From positions 94,673-158,672 of the forward strand of contig NZ_JNVM01000018.1 in NCBI RefSeq assembly GCF_000722545.1: a DNA stretch of 64,000 bases, read 5' to 3'. Below the pieces are notes generated by a model that saw only the letters and a program-made list of their open reading frames with translations, did no database searches and was not told where the DNA came from. The stretch is from Paenibacillus tyrphae (lineage in GTDB: Bacteria > Bacillota > Bacilli > Paenibacillales > NBRC-103111). The position numbers and the translations under genes were made by a program. The stretch's first letter is position 1, and every line of letters begins with the position of its first letter. Shown here in pieces: positions 16,301 to 23,361 of the stretch.

Positions 16301-18529
16301 CGGGCGGGTGGCTGTGACCACGCCTTCGATCGTCGCAGGATAGCTTAACTGAACCGGAAATCCATTCGCATCGTTTACACGCAAAGCCCCGATATTCATC
16401 ACCGAAGGCTTGCTGTAAGAAGCGGAGTCTACGCGGGCGTAGCTGCTCTCGCGCACAGTCAGCGATTTCAGCGCGTATGCTGTCGTATGGGTCAAGTAGA
16501 CCGACTGGCTGCCTGAACCCGCGATGGTCATGCTGAAGGAGCCGTCGGCTGCCGCAGTGGCTTGGCCAACGGACACGACGGTACCGCCATTGTCCGTGTA
16601 GGCCTTCACCGTAGAGTTCGCCGGTACGGAACCGGAAAGGCCGATGACGGAAGTATTGCCGTCGAAAACGATCTTCGCCGAATCGGGCGCCTCCATGTAT
16701 TTCGAGTTTCTGACCGTAATTTCGGCAGGGTTGGAAGTGGATTGGGGAGCAAAGATGACAAAGTTCCCGGAAGTGTCTTCTTTTGTAAACCACCCGTTCC
16801 CCAACACAAAGGCAGCTCTCGGATCAGAGCCGACGTTTGTTTTGCGCAATATGGTGCCGCTGCCCACCGTGTCGGAAATAAACGGTTTGCCCCAATATAA
16901 CGGATTTTTGAAAGCTGTCGTTGCCGCGTTGGAATAAGCGATCAAATCGACGATATTGGAGTCGTCAGCGGCATGCACCGCATTGGCCGAGCGGGATAGC
17001 ACGATAGCTCCGCCTGTGGAACCGCTCGTATTTAATCCTCCTCCGCTCAGATCGACATCGACAGGCACCGGAAGCGGGCTACAAGCTTGCGCTTGAGTAA
17101 CGCATGTCGAACCTTTGCCGCCGCCAATGAGAAAGTAGCTATGAGCTTTAATGATACCGGACAGCGGCTTCATGGCGGTTGCGTCCATGGTGGCTGCCGA
17201 AGTATATCCGATCGACCAACCGTTCAGATTAATATCTTGATTGGTCGTATTGTATAGTTCGACAAACTTTTGATCGTAAAAGGCTCCGCTGTTGCCGCCG
17301 TTGACATAAAGCTGGCTGAACACCACATCGCCGGGTTTAATCGTTGTTGAAGTGGATACGTTCACCGCAGCGGAGGAGGTGAAGTTTCCATCCGAAGTCT
17401 TAACGGTAATTGTGGCTGTACCTGCGCCGATAGCCGTAACTTTCCCGCCGGCATCCACCGTCGCCACGTTCGTGTTGTCCGAATTCCAGGTAACCGCTTT
17501 ATTGATTGCGTTCGATGGCTGGACGCTGGCCGTCAGTTGGCCTGTGCTGCCGACCGTTAAGGCTAGGCTGCTTTTGTCCAGCGCCACCCCGGTTACGCCG
17601 ACAGCCGTATTACTTACATTGACCGCTGCGGATGCTTGATAATTTCCGTCGACGGTTGCCGCGGTAATTATCGCCGTTCCTGCTCCTACCGCCGTCACGC
17701 TGCCGTAAGTTACCGTTGCGACGGAGGTGTCGCTTGACTTCCATGTCACCGCCGGATTCGTAGCGTTCGCAGGTTGAACCGTCGCAACCAGTCCGTAAAC
17801 GGCTCCGCCTACCGTCATATTGACCGCGTTCGTGTTTAACGTTACTCCGGTTACGCTGACCGGCCCGGATGCAGTCGGGATGCCTTCGACTACAACGTCG
17901 GCAATGCGGCTTGTCCCGGTCGCTGCGATTTTATCGTTCGTGTACGAGCCGGTACCGTTTCTCGCCGATTCGTCATTGACAAGAAGCCATTTGACATGCA
18001 CAAGCGATTGATCGTTCGCATCGGCAGGCAGTTGAACTTTATCGAGAACACCGCCGGCCCAAGTCGCGTTCCCGACAGTGGTGGCCCCACCGGCAACGTC
18101 TTTCCAGGTGCTGCCGTCCAAGCTGTATTGAAGCTTGAAATTTTTAGGACCGGTACCCGAGCTGTACTGCTTCGAGGAAATCGTAATATTCGAATACCCG
18201 TTTGTCGCAAACGAAGCTTTCCAATACCCTTGAACGGTCCAATTGTTCGCGCTGTCAACCTGAATCGAGCCCGGTCCGCCAGAAGTAAAGCCGGTGATGG
18301 CAGCTCCGGTAGTCGTAATTTGCTTATTCAAGTTTTCAGACAAACCGGCAGTCGTAAAGCTGGCTGCGGCACCGCTGCCCGTTCCGGAACCGTCCCATTT
18401 GACCAAAGTGACCGGCGGCGGCGTATCGGCATGTGTCGTTAGCGATAGCGGCAAAAGCATGGAAAACAACATCACAAATGTCATTGCCATGGCATACCAC
18501 TTCTTATGCCTGTTTATAAACTGAAACAA
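10343..18529 (-). CDS. Giant SLH surface protein with lamin-tail, OB-fold, CehA/McbA-type PHP and Ig-like domains
   Basis: 2728 residues from a TTG start behind GGGGAGG. Order: signal peptide (1-35, cleavage after THA), beta-rich domain, two Big_2 Ig-like domains (225-390), lamin-tail domain (393-570, DVVFSQLYVNGGNSGAFYDQ), two OB-fold segments (about 715-910), and a PHP-type metallohydrolase domain (about 1112-1420) with THNHTQISHD and FSDHSHD. Then come a ThuA/DUF4350-like domain (1575-1850), another OB-fold (1866-2030), three near-identical Big_2 repeats (2047-2300), a Gly/Ser/Thr linker and three SLH domains (2555-2728) that bind secondary cell-wall polymer. Lamin-tail plus OB-fold occurs in secreted nucleases, so a phosphoesterase acting on extracellular nucleic acid or phosphate esters is plausible. 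Monocistronic. Confidence 0.9.
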   Translation of the reverse strand: MFQFINRHKKWYAMAMTFVMLFSMLLPLSLTTHADTPPPVTLVKWDGSGTGSGAAASFTTAGLSENLNKQITTTGAAITGFTSGGPGSIQVDSANNWTVQGYWKASFATNGYSNITISSKQYSSGTGPKNFKLQYSLDGSTWKDVAGGATTVGNATWAGGVLDKVQLPADANDQSLVHVKWLLVNDESARNGTGSYTNDKIAATGTSRIADVVVEGIPTASGPVSVTGVTLNTNAVNMTVGGAVYGLVATVQPANATNPAVTWKSSDTSVATVTYGSVTAVGAGTAIITAATVDGNYQASAAVNVSNTAVGVTGVALDKSSLALTVGSTGQLTASVQPSNAINKAVTWNSDNTNVATVDAGGKVTAIGAGTATITVKTSDGNFTSSAAVNVSTSTTIKPGDVVFSQLYVNGGNSGAFYDQKFVELYNTTNQDINLNGWSIGYTSAATMDATAMKPLSGIIKAHSYFLIGGGKGSTCVTQAQACSPLPVPVDVDLSGGGLNTSGSTGGAIVLSRSANAVHAADDSNIVDLIAYSNAATTAFKNPLYWGKPFISDTVGSGTILRKTNVGSDPRAAFVLGNGWFTKEDTSGNFVIFAPQSTSNPAEITVRNSKYMEAPDSAKIVFDGNTSVIGLSGSVPANSTVKAYTDNGGTVVSVGQATAAADGSFSMTIAGSGSQSVYLTHTTAYALKSLTVRESSYARVDSASYSKPSVMNIGALRVNDANGFPVQLSYPATIEGVVTATRPLGSGTASFTIQDSTGGIEVIGGTGPSAAVAVGNKVRVSGKLAFAAGMTQFAASAITDLGPSLVPDANSITIDKLNTYLTAEPLEGKLVSVKGKVTNLPSAGPDYNVTITDDAGNTSVVKILGTAGIDMSSTLAVGDTLTFTGIVGQSKISSPYTSGYYVMPRNGSDIKGDLQFDHVPLTKAYTGLDIPFKAMAKYADSVTLYYKNAGDANYTEVRMATADNLNYNAKIPKENVKAAKMLYYIAAQSSGQAAKSSGDANTPNSVDIVADTDGPAYANELPANLSGIETYHPVVSVDLNDQSGVDASSITISIDGKDFTSRAERSESRVKLTLTSNDDLAIGKHDVTVSAKDKLGNLSTYTWSFQIVSRFTGGNHYRGTTHNHTQISHDAQGDPEKALQAAQAHNYDYFAFSDHSHDIDSSQAGKDSVDHNGMPERTGGSDWQLTKSLAQKYTKDGSFVVFPAFEMTSTTWGHSNVFGTTNFIDRVQDGGKYQNLQNYYAWTLTYDNIAAQFNHPAMSANAFDNFIPYDKNVDKLFTMLEVGNGSGHYSYVNAENKFFSALDLGWHVAPTYGEDNHDATWGQTKKRTVIVSKDLTQDSLLDAMRKMHVYFSEDPNFQLDVLANGYYMGATVDSKTLSFNVTGSELSPSDPKYSSYTPATNANVAKVELVTNGGRVIDSYVPSGDAASFNWKPTVNVVGGQQWFVVRVTEKNGDRIYSSPIWSPADPLSVKVNDLTVVEGAAIAGIPVTLKAGIANLGTINLTNLTAHFYYDSVDAAHVIGDATIASLASNKNADASVVWANPVSGDHKIIVVLQAGDGNDLGDNKYEQAISVKAPLGIKVMIDATHNNENTTSDTGTYANNLTSFTLNLKQQGYTVAENKAALTDALLNDVNVLVITHPGSTYTAGEIAVLKNFVNRGGSLLLTEKSNYGGTQQNLNSLLSGVGSSMLVNNDGVFDETAGGNFWSNPLSSNFSVKLHLAPVSNRLTDFVSLLDFYSGASLAGNDGAGNKIPLADSSTVTILARGNESTFQDSPQVKADTVKYNVQTANGKNGPALTNVTGGSAIPLAASEQLGSGRIFLAGMNIFNDKQMTQNDGPTNNVPFALNVVNWLANREAKVTPISGVRQLPEGTRVVVQGKVTTTAFYDSAYVQDDTGGIVAFSEVPAGSLQLGDTIRVYGHVGTFENDKELIFDRFANSIVKISSGPPVEPKQMTTAESVSEAHQGQLVQVKGKIASIPNANTYVVNDGSGDVAVFVDGYIINKSGVPVPALQVGDTLLATGLSGKYSEGNRIRVRDTSELMNVTEIVPVTGVKLNTSAISMTVGGTEMLTATVEPANATNKAVTWKSSDPNVATVDASGKVTAVGAGTAAITATTVDGSYTAAAEVNVSIPATSIGVTGVKLNASAISMTAGGTEMLTATVEPANATNKAVTWKSSDPNVATVDASGKVTAVGAGTATITVTTVDGSYTAAAEVNVSIPVTSIGVTGVKLNTSAISMTAGVTEMLTATVEPANATNKAVTWKSSDPNVGTVDASGKVTAVGAGTATITVTTVDGGYQATSVIQVTRSGSDSGETPGGNPGSSTGGDTTGDTTGSTTSGGSTGSGSTGATTGSTTGSTAGAANDKSITIREEQLTGSGNGKTTVQVPANVTEVKLPSTTPDLIKQNSLEIKSDQVVINVPSDLMKQLRSKLPAEAQKDSTIVLTMNPLGKPESKELIEKGKAASAADIKASGDIYELKLSITAVNGQTVDLKTFDKPITIRLKVDARINPKLAGIYYISDNGSLEYIGGKYTDGYMVAEIGHFSKYAVLEMTKSFADLPEGHWAANVIQELAAKQIVSGTSATGFEPERSVTRAEFTTLLVRTLKLTEKGEAPFTDVKPNDWYAEAISIAVKAGIVQGRSEALFDANAQITREEMVSMLMRAYEKLKDKALVQTSTSFTDESQVSSWAAEFVKAAAALHLIQGRAADKFDPKGITTRAEAAQVIYNLLNL
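11613..12388 (-). repeat. Three tandem 264-bp repeats coding for Big_2 domains
   Basis: Inside the giant surface gene, units at about 12388-12125, 12124-11861 and 11860-11613 are nearly identical in DNA as well as protein (88 residues each, from VTGVKLNTSAISMTVGG to EVNVSIP). Near-identity in silent positions means recent duplication or gene conversion, and the copy number may vary between strains. Confidence 0.85.
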
Positions 18530-18558
18530 TTCGGCTTACCTCCCCTTAAAGTTGAACA

Positions 18559-18667
18559 GCGCAGTCCGACCCACCGCCTTATGGAAGCCGTGAATGACGA
18601 CACCACAGACTGTGTTCTCTGCGCGATCCTAAAGCAACAGAATGAGTTTTGACTTTCATTCCTTTAG
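18559..18667 (-). other. Structured 5' leader of the giant surface-protein gene
   Basis: The transcript upstream of the start can form two hairpin domains. One pairs CTAAAG (18662-18667, read on the minus strand) with CTTTAG (18629-18634) and, inside, GAATGA with TCATTC. The other pairs GCGCAG with CTGCGC (18619-18624 with 18559-18564), enclosing the palindrome CACAGACTGTG (18604-18614). It does not fit the c-di-GMP, SAM, T-box or ydaO consensus that I can recall. The rest of 18668-18814 is AT-rich and unassigned. Confidence 0.4.
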
Positions 18668-18814
18668 CGTCCAATCTATCCTCCCCCCTTACATTTCCTA
18701 AGTATAAAAACATTTGTTATGGGTCTATTAAGCTGATTTTAATATTTTATTAAATGAATTCGACAAAATTTGACATCATTCGCAATGAACATTCTTCTTT
18801 TGTGTAAAAACAAA

Positions 18815-18860
18815 AAAAGCACGGCCGGCGTCCCTTACGGAACGATCCGACCGTGCTTTT
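18815..18860 (-). terminator. Terminator of the AbrB-family gene
   Basis: A stem AAAAGCACGG / CCGTGCTTTT followed on the minus strand by a run of seven T. It lies 35 bp after the AbrB-family stop codon and insulates it from the surface-protein gene. Confidence 0.8.
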
Positions 18861-18894
18861 CCATTTGCGGGCTATATCTGCGCTGCCGCGCGGA

Positions 18895-19149
18895 TTACCC
18901 TTTCAATTGATGCATCTCGACGAGACATTCGGCGCAAATGTGTCTTTCCTTGAAATCACTCACTTGCTCCATAGAGCCGCAAAATACGCAGCGGGGACGA
19001 TACCTCTCCAGAATGATATGATCACCGCTTACCAATATTTCAACAGGATCGCCTTCGTTCATTTGGTATCTTTTGCGCAGCGATTTCGGGAGTACAATTC
19101 TGCCGAGCTGGTCGACTTTTCTTACTACTCCTGCCGGTTTCATCATCAA
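18895..19149 (-). CDS. AbrB-family transition-state regulator with Cys-rich tail
   Basis: 84 residues. The N-terminal 50 residues (GVVRKVDQLGRIVLPKSLRK ... DPVEILVSGDHIILERY) are the swapped-hairpin AbrB/SpoVT DNA-binding domain. The tail RCVFCGS ... RHICAEC has two Cys-x2-Cys pairs that could bind zinc, unlike B. subtilis AbrB, whose tail is a dimerisation domain. Good ribosome site (GTGAGGTG). Monocistronic with its own terminator. AbrB proteins repress biofilm and stationary-phase genes during growth, which would fit the matrix genes nearby; that link is inference. Confidence 0.9.
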   Translation of the reverse strand: MMMKPAGVVRKVDQLGRIVLPKSLRKRYQMNEGDPVEILVSGDHIILERYRPRCVFCGSMEQVSDFKERHICAECLVEMHQLKG

Positions 19150-19283
19150 TTCACCTCACTTTCGCACGATTACGCTTGCCCTCCATATAGTTCGACGCTG
19201 ATGTTAAAATTCCTTCCCATAATTGCGAGTTTTCTCCGTTGATTTCTATGAGTGTCGCATTTTCGTAACTTATGGGCCAAGCT

Positions 19284-19748
19284 TCAGGACAATTCTGGAA
19301 ATCCGGTCTGCCGGAGCGCTTCAAACAGGATAATCGCCGCGGCATTGGATAAGTTCAGCGAACGAACGGCGTCCGTCATCGGCAGCCGCATAAGCGAATC
19401 CGGGTGCTCCGCCAGAATCTCCGGGGCAAGTCCTTTCGTCTCTTTGCCGAATACCAGAAAATCGCCGTCTTGAAATGTCAAATCCGTGTAAACTTTAGAC
19501 GCCTTAGTCGTTGCAAAAAAGAACCGGCCATCCTTGTATTTGTCCTTCACTTCCTGAAACGAATCGTGATACTCCAGCTTGACGGCGTGCCAATAGTCCA
19601 GTCCGGCCCGCTTGAGGGTCCGGTCGTCGGTATTGAAGCCGAGCGGACGAACCAAGTGCAGCCAAGTGCCGGTCGCGGCGCACGTTCTGGAGATATTCCC
19701 CGTATTAGCCGGAATTTCCGGCTCTACCAGTACGATATGAAAAGCCAT
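19284..19748 (-). CDS. trmL: tRNA (cytidine/uridine-34 2'-O)-methyltransferase TrmL
   Basis: 154 residues, the usual size. SPOUT-class methyltransferase that modifies the wobble base of tRNA-Leu isoacceptors using S-adenosylmethionine. Family motifs: LVEPEIPANTGNISRTCAAT near the start, FLVFGKETKGL in the middle and PMTDAVRSLNLSNAAAIILFE at the end, which form the SAM-binding trefoil knot. The ATG at 19748 follows GGAGG, with a slightly long spacing of 13; the ORF extends 56 codons further without support. Divergent from the OmpR-type regulator. Confidence 0.95.
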   Translation of the reverse strand: MAFHIVLVEPEIPANTGNISRTCAATGTWLHLVRPLGFNTDDRTLKRAGLDYWHAVKLEYHDSFQEVKDKYKDGRFFFATTKASKVYTDLTFQDGDFLVFGKETKGLAPEILAEHPDSLMRLPMTDAVRSLNLSNAAAIILFEALRQTGFPELS

Positions 19749-19873
19749 GCTGCTCTGTTTTCCTCCTGTATGCCTCATTAATTTTACATACGTTTTACCT
19801 TTTCTTAATACGAAGATGATAGTGGCCTGAGATAATGGACTCATCCAAGCGACTACAAAGGAGACTATCCGAA

Positions 19874-20590
19874 ATGATGAAGAAGAAAATTCTTGTCGTT
19901 GACGACGAACCTTCAATTTCGATGCTCATAGAGTTCAACCTGAAGCTGGTCGGCTTCGAAGTGCACTGCGTCTATGACGGTGAAGCCGTATTCCAGGCGA
20001 TCCAGCATTTCCGCCCCGATCTGATCGTGCTCGATCTGATGCTGCCCAAGATGGACGGCATTCAAGTGTGCCGCAAGCTGCGCGGCCAGAACAATCTCGT
20101 GCCGATCATTATGCTGACGGCGATGCAGGACTTGTCCGACAAAATCGCCGGGCTCGATAACGGCGCCGATGATTATATGACGAAGCCTTTCAGCCCGCAA
20201 GAGCTGATCTCGCGGATTCAAGCGATTCTGCGCCGCATCCAAACCCTGCCTTCCACAAGTCCGAACACGCCGGTCTCCATCGGTCAGATCGTCATTCAGC
20301 CCGATCAGCGGGAAGTGAAGGTCAAGGGCCAGCCGATCGAGCTGACACCCAAGGAATTCGATCTTCTGCTCTTCCTGTGCAAGCACCGCGGCAAAGTGCT
20401 CAGCCGCCAGCAACTGCTGCACGGCGTCTGGGACTATCATTTCCTTGGCGATACGCGGATCGTCGACGTGCACATCAGTCATTTGCGCGACAAGATCGAG
20501 ACCAATGCCCGCAACCCTGAATATATCGTAACCATTCGCAACGTCGGTTACAAATTGGCCGAGCCTGCCATGAAAGAATCTTACGCCTAA
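19874..20590 (+). CDS. OmpR/PhoB-family response regulator, orphan
   Basis: 238 residues from ATG 19874 with GGAG 10 nt upstream. The receiver domain (1-120) shows D10/D11, phospho-acceptor D54 (VLDLMLP), a T in MLTAM and K in MTKPF. The OmpR-type winged helix (about 140-232: LTPKEFDLLLFLCKHRGKVL ... VDVHISHLRDKI ... VGYKL) follows. No kinase gene is adjacent, so the partner is elsewhere. Followed by a strong hairpin terminator. Target genes unknown. Confidence 0.93.
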   Translation: MMKKKILVVDDEPSISMLIEFNLKLVGFEVHCVYDGEAVFQAIQHFRPDLIVLDLMLPKMDGIQVCRKLRGQNNLVPIIMLTAMQDLSDKIAGLDNGADDYMTKPFSPQELISRIQAILRRIQTLPSTSPNTPVSIGQIVIQPDQREVKVKGQPIELTPKEFDLLLFLCKHRGKVLSRQQLLHGVWDYHFLGDTRIVDVHISHLRDKIETNARNPEYIVTIRNVGYKLAEPAMKESYA

Positions 20591-20601
20591 TATCCGATAC
20601 A

Positions 20602-20640
20602 ACGAGCGCCGCGCAAATCTTGCCGCGGCGTTCGTGTTAT
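20602..20640 (+). terminator. Terminator after the OmpR-type regulator
   Basis: GC-rich stem of 12 bp with one mismatch (ACGAGCGCCGCG / CGCGGCGTTCGT) with a 10-nt loop, followed by a T-rich but imperfect tail (GTTATATT). Confidence 0.65.
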
Positions 20641-20652
20641 ATTCGCGCCTCA

Positions 20653-20697
20653 CAAAAAGCAGCCTTCGCTCGGCTTCATGCCGTGGCGAAAGCTGCC
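20653..20697 (-). terminator. Terminator of serC
   Basis: Stem GCAGCTTTCGC / GCGAAGGCTGC on the minus strand followed by TTTTT, 13 bp after the serC stop. Confidence 0.8.
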
Positions 20698-20709
20698 TGA
20701 CGGGTCCGA

Positions 20710-21798
20710 TTACCCGTTGCGTTTTTGGAAATCAACCATAAATTCGGCCAGCGCTGCGCAAGCTTCGTAAGGAACCGCATTGTAAGCGGAAGCGCGAATG
20801 CCTCCTACGCTGCGGTGACCGGCCAGACCGACGAAGTTGTTCTTCTCCGATTCCTTGACGAAGGCTTTCTCCAGCTCTTCGCTCGGCAGGCGGAATGTGA
20901 CGTTCATGATCGAACGGCTGTCTGCGGCAATGTTTCCGGTATAGAATCCGCCCGATGCATCGATGACATCGTAGAGAAGCTTCGTCTTGGCGACGTTCTG
21001 CTTTTCCATCGCCTCTACTCCGCCGTTCTCCTTCACCCATTTCAGCATCAGGTTAACGACATAGATCGAATGTACGGGAGGCGTGTTGTACAGCGACTGA
21101 TTTTTGGCATGCGTCGTATAGCGCAGCATGACGGGAACATGCTTCGGCTCTTCCTGGAGCAGATCGTCGCGGATGACCGCAACGGTTACGCCGGCAGGAC
21201 CAAGGTTTTTTTGCGCCCCGGCATAAATCATCGCAAATTTATGGGCATCGATCGGACGGCTCAAAATGCCGCTGGTCATATCGCCGATCAGTGGAATGTC
21301 TCCCGTTTCCGGAATATCGGACCATTGCGAGCCTTCGATCGTATTGTTCGTAGTCATATGCACGTAAGCGGAGTTCGGATCGATCCGAAGGTCTCCTGCT
21401 TTCGGCAGGCTTCTCCAGTTTGTTTCTTTATTGGAGGCGGTGATGACCGCTTCCCCGACAATTTTGGCATCCTGATACGCCTTCTCGGAAAAGCTGCCCG
21501 TTACGAGGTAGCTCCCGACCTTGCCAGGCTTCAGGAAGTTGAGCGGAATCATTGAAAATTGCATGCTGGCGCCGCCGCCCAGAAACAATACCTGATAACC
21601 GGACGACAAACCGAGCAGTTCGAGCATCAGCTCTTGGGTTTCACGGTTCAGCGCTTCATATTCCTTGCTGCGGTGGGAGATCTCCGTCAGCGACATGCCG
21701 ATGCCGTTGTAATCGACGAACGTTTCTTGGGCTTTCTGCAGCACTTCGAGCGGGAGCGCAGCCGGGCCGGGATTGAAGTTATAAGCGCGCATGGACAT
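20710..21798 (-). CDS. serC: Phosphoserine aminotransferase SerC
   Basis: 362 residues, full length. Transfers the amino group from glutamate to 3-phosphohydroxypyruvate in serine biosynthesis, and acts on the analogous pyridoxine precursor. Motifs: AYNFNPGPAALP at the start, FLGGGASMQF in the phosphate-binding region, and the pyridoxal-phosphate lysine K197 in YAGAQKNLGPAG. It ends RSVGGIRASAYNAVP, substrate-phosphate binding. ATG 21798 is chosen for its AAGGGG at 8 nt. Monocistronic with its own terminator; serA is not next to it. Confidence 0.97.
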   Translation of the reverse strand: MSMRAYNFNPGPAALPLEVLQKAQETFVDYNGIGMSLTEISHRSKEYEALNRETQELMLELLGLSSGYQVLFLGGGASMQFSMIPLNFLKPGKVGSYLVTGSFSEKAYQDAKIVGEAVITASNKETNWRSLPKAGDLRIDPNSAYVHMTTNNTIEGSQWSDIPETGDIPLIGDMTSGILSRPIDAHKFAMIYAGAQKNLGPAGVTVAVIRDDLLQEEPKHVPVMLRYTTHAKNQSLYNTPPVHSIYVVNLMLKWVKENGGVEAMEKQNVAKTKLLYDVIDASGGFYTGNIAADSRSIMNVTFRLPSEELEKAFVKESEKNNFVGLAGHRSVGGIRASAYNAVPYEACAALAEFMVDFQKRNG

Positions 21799-21903
21799 GT
21801 TTAAAACCCCTTCGCTTTTCATATGATATGGTTATGATAGCAAAGGTTGCATTGCCGCATCAAGTGTAAGTTTCATGAACATCCGAAAGGAGAGAAGTCT
21901 CGT

Positions 21904-22470
21904 ATGGAACCGTCCGACCGCCTGTTCATTGCCGTCCCTGCCCCTCAAGCCGTGATCGCCTCCGCCGAGTCTTGGGTCCTGCGACTGAAGGACCGGTTCG
22001 CCTTCGCCAGATGGGTCCATCCTCAGGATTTGCATCTTACTTTGCAGTTCTTAGGCGACGTTGCGCGGGACCGGATCGATCGAATCGCGGAATCGGTCGG
22101 ACAAGCGGCTGAGAGCACGGCTCCCTTCTCGCTTCATTTTCAAGGCTTGGGAGTATTCGGCAAACCGAACGCCCCATCAGTGCTGTGGGCCGGGGTGCAG
22201 GGAGAAGTGGAGAAATTAGGGCAGCTTCAACGCCGGATCGAGGACGCGATGAAAACGCTGGGGTTCGCTGCGGAAAACCGTCCGTATAAACCGCATTTGA
22301 CGCTGGCAAGAAAATTTACAGGTCCGGTCGGAAGCCATACCGCAATGCTGGACGTTGCGCTGCCGGACGAATGGCAGACGTCGTGGCTGGTTAAGGAAGC
22401 CGTGCTTTATCGCAGCCGCTTGGGCAGCCGTCCGATGTACGAGCGGATCGCCTCTTTTCCTCTCGGCTGA
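21904..22470 (+). CDS. thpR: RNA 2',3'-cyclic phosphodiesterase ThpR
   Basis: 188 residues of the 2H phosphoesterase superfamily. Two H-x-T-x motifs, H44-L-T46-L and H131-L-T133-L, are both present and correctly spaced. The family opens cyclic 2',3'-phosphate ends of RNA, historically called 2'-5' RNA ligase. ATG 21904 follows AAAGGAGAG by 11 nt; the ORF continues upstream without a better start. Stands alone, divergent from serC. Confidence 0.94.
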   Translation: MEPSDRLFIAVPAPQAVIASAESWVLRLKDRFAFARWVHPQDLHLTLQFLGDVARDRIDRIAESVGQAAESTAPFSLHFQGLGVFGKPNAPSVLWAGVQGEVEKLGQLQRRIEDAMKTLGFAAENRPYKPHLTLARKFTGPVGSHTAMLDVALPDEWQTSWLVKEAVLYRSRLGSRPMYERIASFPLG

Positions 22471-22535
22471 AAGAACGCGAACAATCGGTGAGCTTGAAGA
22501 GGCAAGGCAGCAGGACATCGTCCCCTGAGGCAGGG

Positions 22536-22691
22536 CTAATCGCCGGCTAAGAGAGCGGCCTCGTCCGGTGGGACCGTCCCTTCGGGCGGAAGGATGATCT
22601 CCTCAATGGTCAAAAACTCCATGGCTTTCATTGGATTCATGCCTAACTGACGCAGCATATCTCGAATATCGAGCAATATGGTTTTGTCCAT
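22536..22691 (-). CDS. Small SinI-like protein, copy B
   Basis: 51 residues on the minus strand, starting MDKTILLDIRDMLRQLGMNP and continuing MKAMEFLTIEEIILPP before an acidic tail. The helix DIRDMLRQLGMNPMKAMEFL matches copies A and C in this window and resembles the C-terminal hook of the SinR-like protein (NELGLNKESLRKIV). Clear AGAGAGG ribosome site 5 nt before ATG. It lies 171 bp downstream of the SinR-like gene on the same strand, so it may be co-transcribed. Probable antirepressor that sequesters an XRE/SinR protein; inferred from likeness and position. Confidence 0.72.
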   Translation of the reverse strand: MDKTILLDIRDMLRQLGMNPMKAMEFLTIEEIILPPEGTVPPDEAALLAGD

Positions 22692-22862
22692 AGCTACCTC
22701 TCTCTCCAATGGTTATCCTCCGGGTCTCCCTTGTTCTATTTCTGTATTGTAACGGAATGTTCATCATTTTTGATAGTCTAAAATGGCTATTTTATCGACT
22801 CTAAAGAATTTTTTAGCGGGTCTGTCAAATCACGACAATAGGCGCACAGATCGGTTATTTTG

Positions 22863-23204
22863 TCACTGCGCCTGGTCGTAGGTCACCGGTTGTCTCATCT
22901 TCAGCTGTACGACAATTTTGCGAAGCGACTCTTTGTTCAGGCCAAGCTCGTTCAGCTCCTGAATCAATTGAACCCATTCCTGGTCCAGCATCTCGGGCTT
23001 GTCCCCTTGATCGTGCAAAATAAGCGTTTGTACGTTTACGCCGAGTACGGGCGCGAGCTTCCGAAGAAATTGGATGGACGGATTCGATTGCAAGTCCCTT
23101 TCGATCGAACTCAAATAAGACTTGGCGACGCCGGCGCGGGCTGCAAGCTCCGTAAGTGACATGCGTTTCTGATGCCGAAGGGACTGAATTCGTGCCCCGA
23201 TCAT
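22863..23204 (-). CDS. sinR: SinR-like biofilm repressor
   Basis: 113 residues. The first 70 form an XRE helix-turn-helix nearly matching B. subtilis SinR (ARIQSLRHQKRMSLTELAAR, then AGVAKSYLSSIERDLQSNPS). The C-terminal part (LDQEWVQLIQELNELGLN) is the SinI-type oligomerisation helix pair. SinR represses matrix operons until SinI or SlrR titrates it. Strong AAGGAGG ribosome site. The 268-bp divergent region toward the next XRE gene carries two tandem GATAC-N5-GTATC sites 22 bp apart and an 18-bp palindrome. No classical SinI partner of B. subtilis type is adjacent; the SinI-like copy B follows. Confidence 0.9.
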   Translation of the reverse strand: MIGARIQSLRHQKRMSLTELAARAGVAKSYLSSIERDLQSNPSIQFLRKLAPVLGVNVQTLILHDQGDKPEMLDQEWVQLIQELNELGLNKESLRKIVVQLKMRQPVTYDQAQ

Positions 23205-23241
23205 GATTAATTCCTCCTTAGTTTTCCCGAAGGCCGAGTTT

Positions 23242-23259
23242 TATAGGTCTAGTCCTATA
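23242..23259. promoter_or_regulatory. 18-bp palindrome upstream of the SinR-like gene
   Basis: TATAGG-TCTAGT-CCTATA, a 6-bp-arm inverted repeat 38 bp before the start codon. It shares CTAGTCCTAT with the inverted-repeat region of the hydrolase-BTAD promoter (4205-4214). Likely operator; regulator unknown. Confidence 0.45.
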
Positions 23260-23261
23260 TT

Positions 23262-23298
23262 CATACTAATTGTATCATATTTTGATACATATTGTATC
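23262..23298. promoter_or_regulatory. Two tandem GATAC-N5-GTATC operator sites
   Basis: CATACTAATTGTATC (23262-23276, one mismatch) and GATACATATTGTATC (23284-23298, perfect palindrome) start 22 bp apart, two helical turns, so bound dimers would lie on the same DNA face. They sit between the divergent SinR-like and first XRE genes. Confidence 0.65.
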
Positions 23299-23361
23299 GT
23301 TATTTAAAAAATTTTATTATTTTTTGCCTATTGACCGCAACTTTTTTTTGAAATATGGTTC

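Noticed and set aside
18559..18667. c-di-GMP-I (GEMM) riboswitch
   Set aside because: The conserved GEMM core and tetraloop-receptor sequences are not present in the leader, so only an unclassified structured leader is claimed.
19151..19345. 64-codon minus-strand ORF between trmL and the AbrB-family gene
   Set aside because: It overlaps the end of trmL in another frame, has no ribosome site and no motif.
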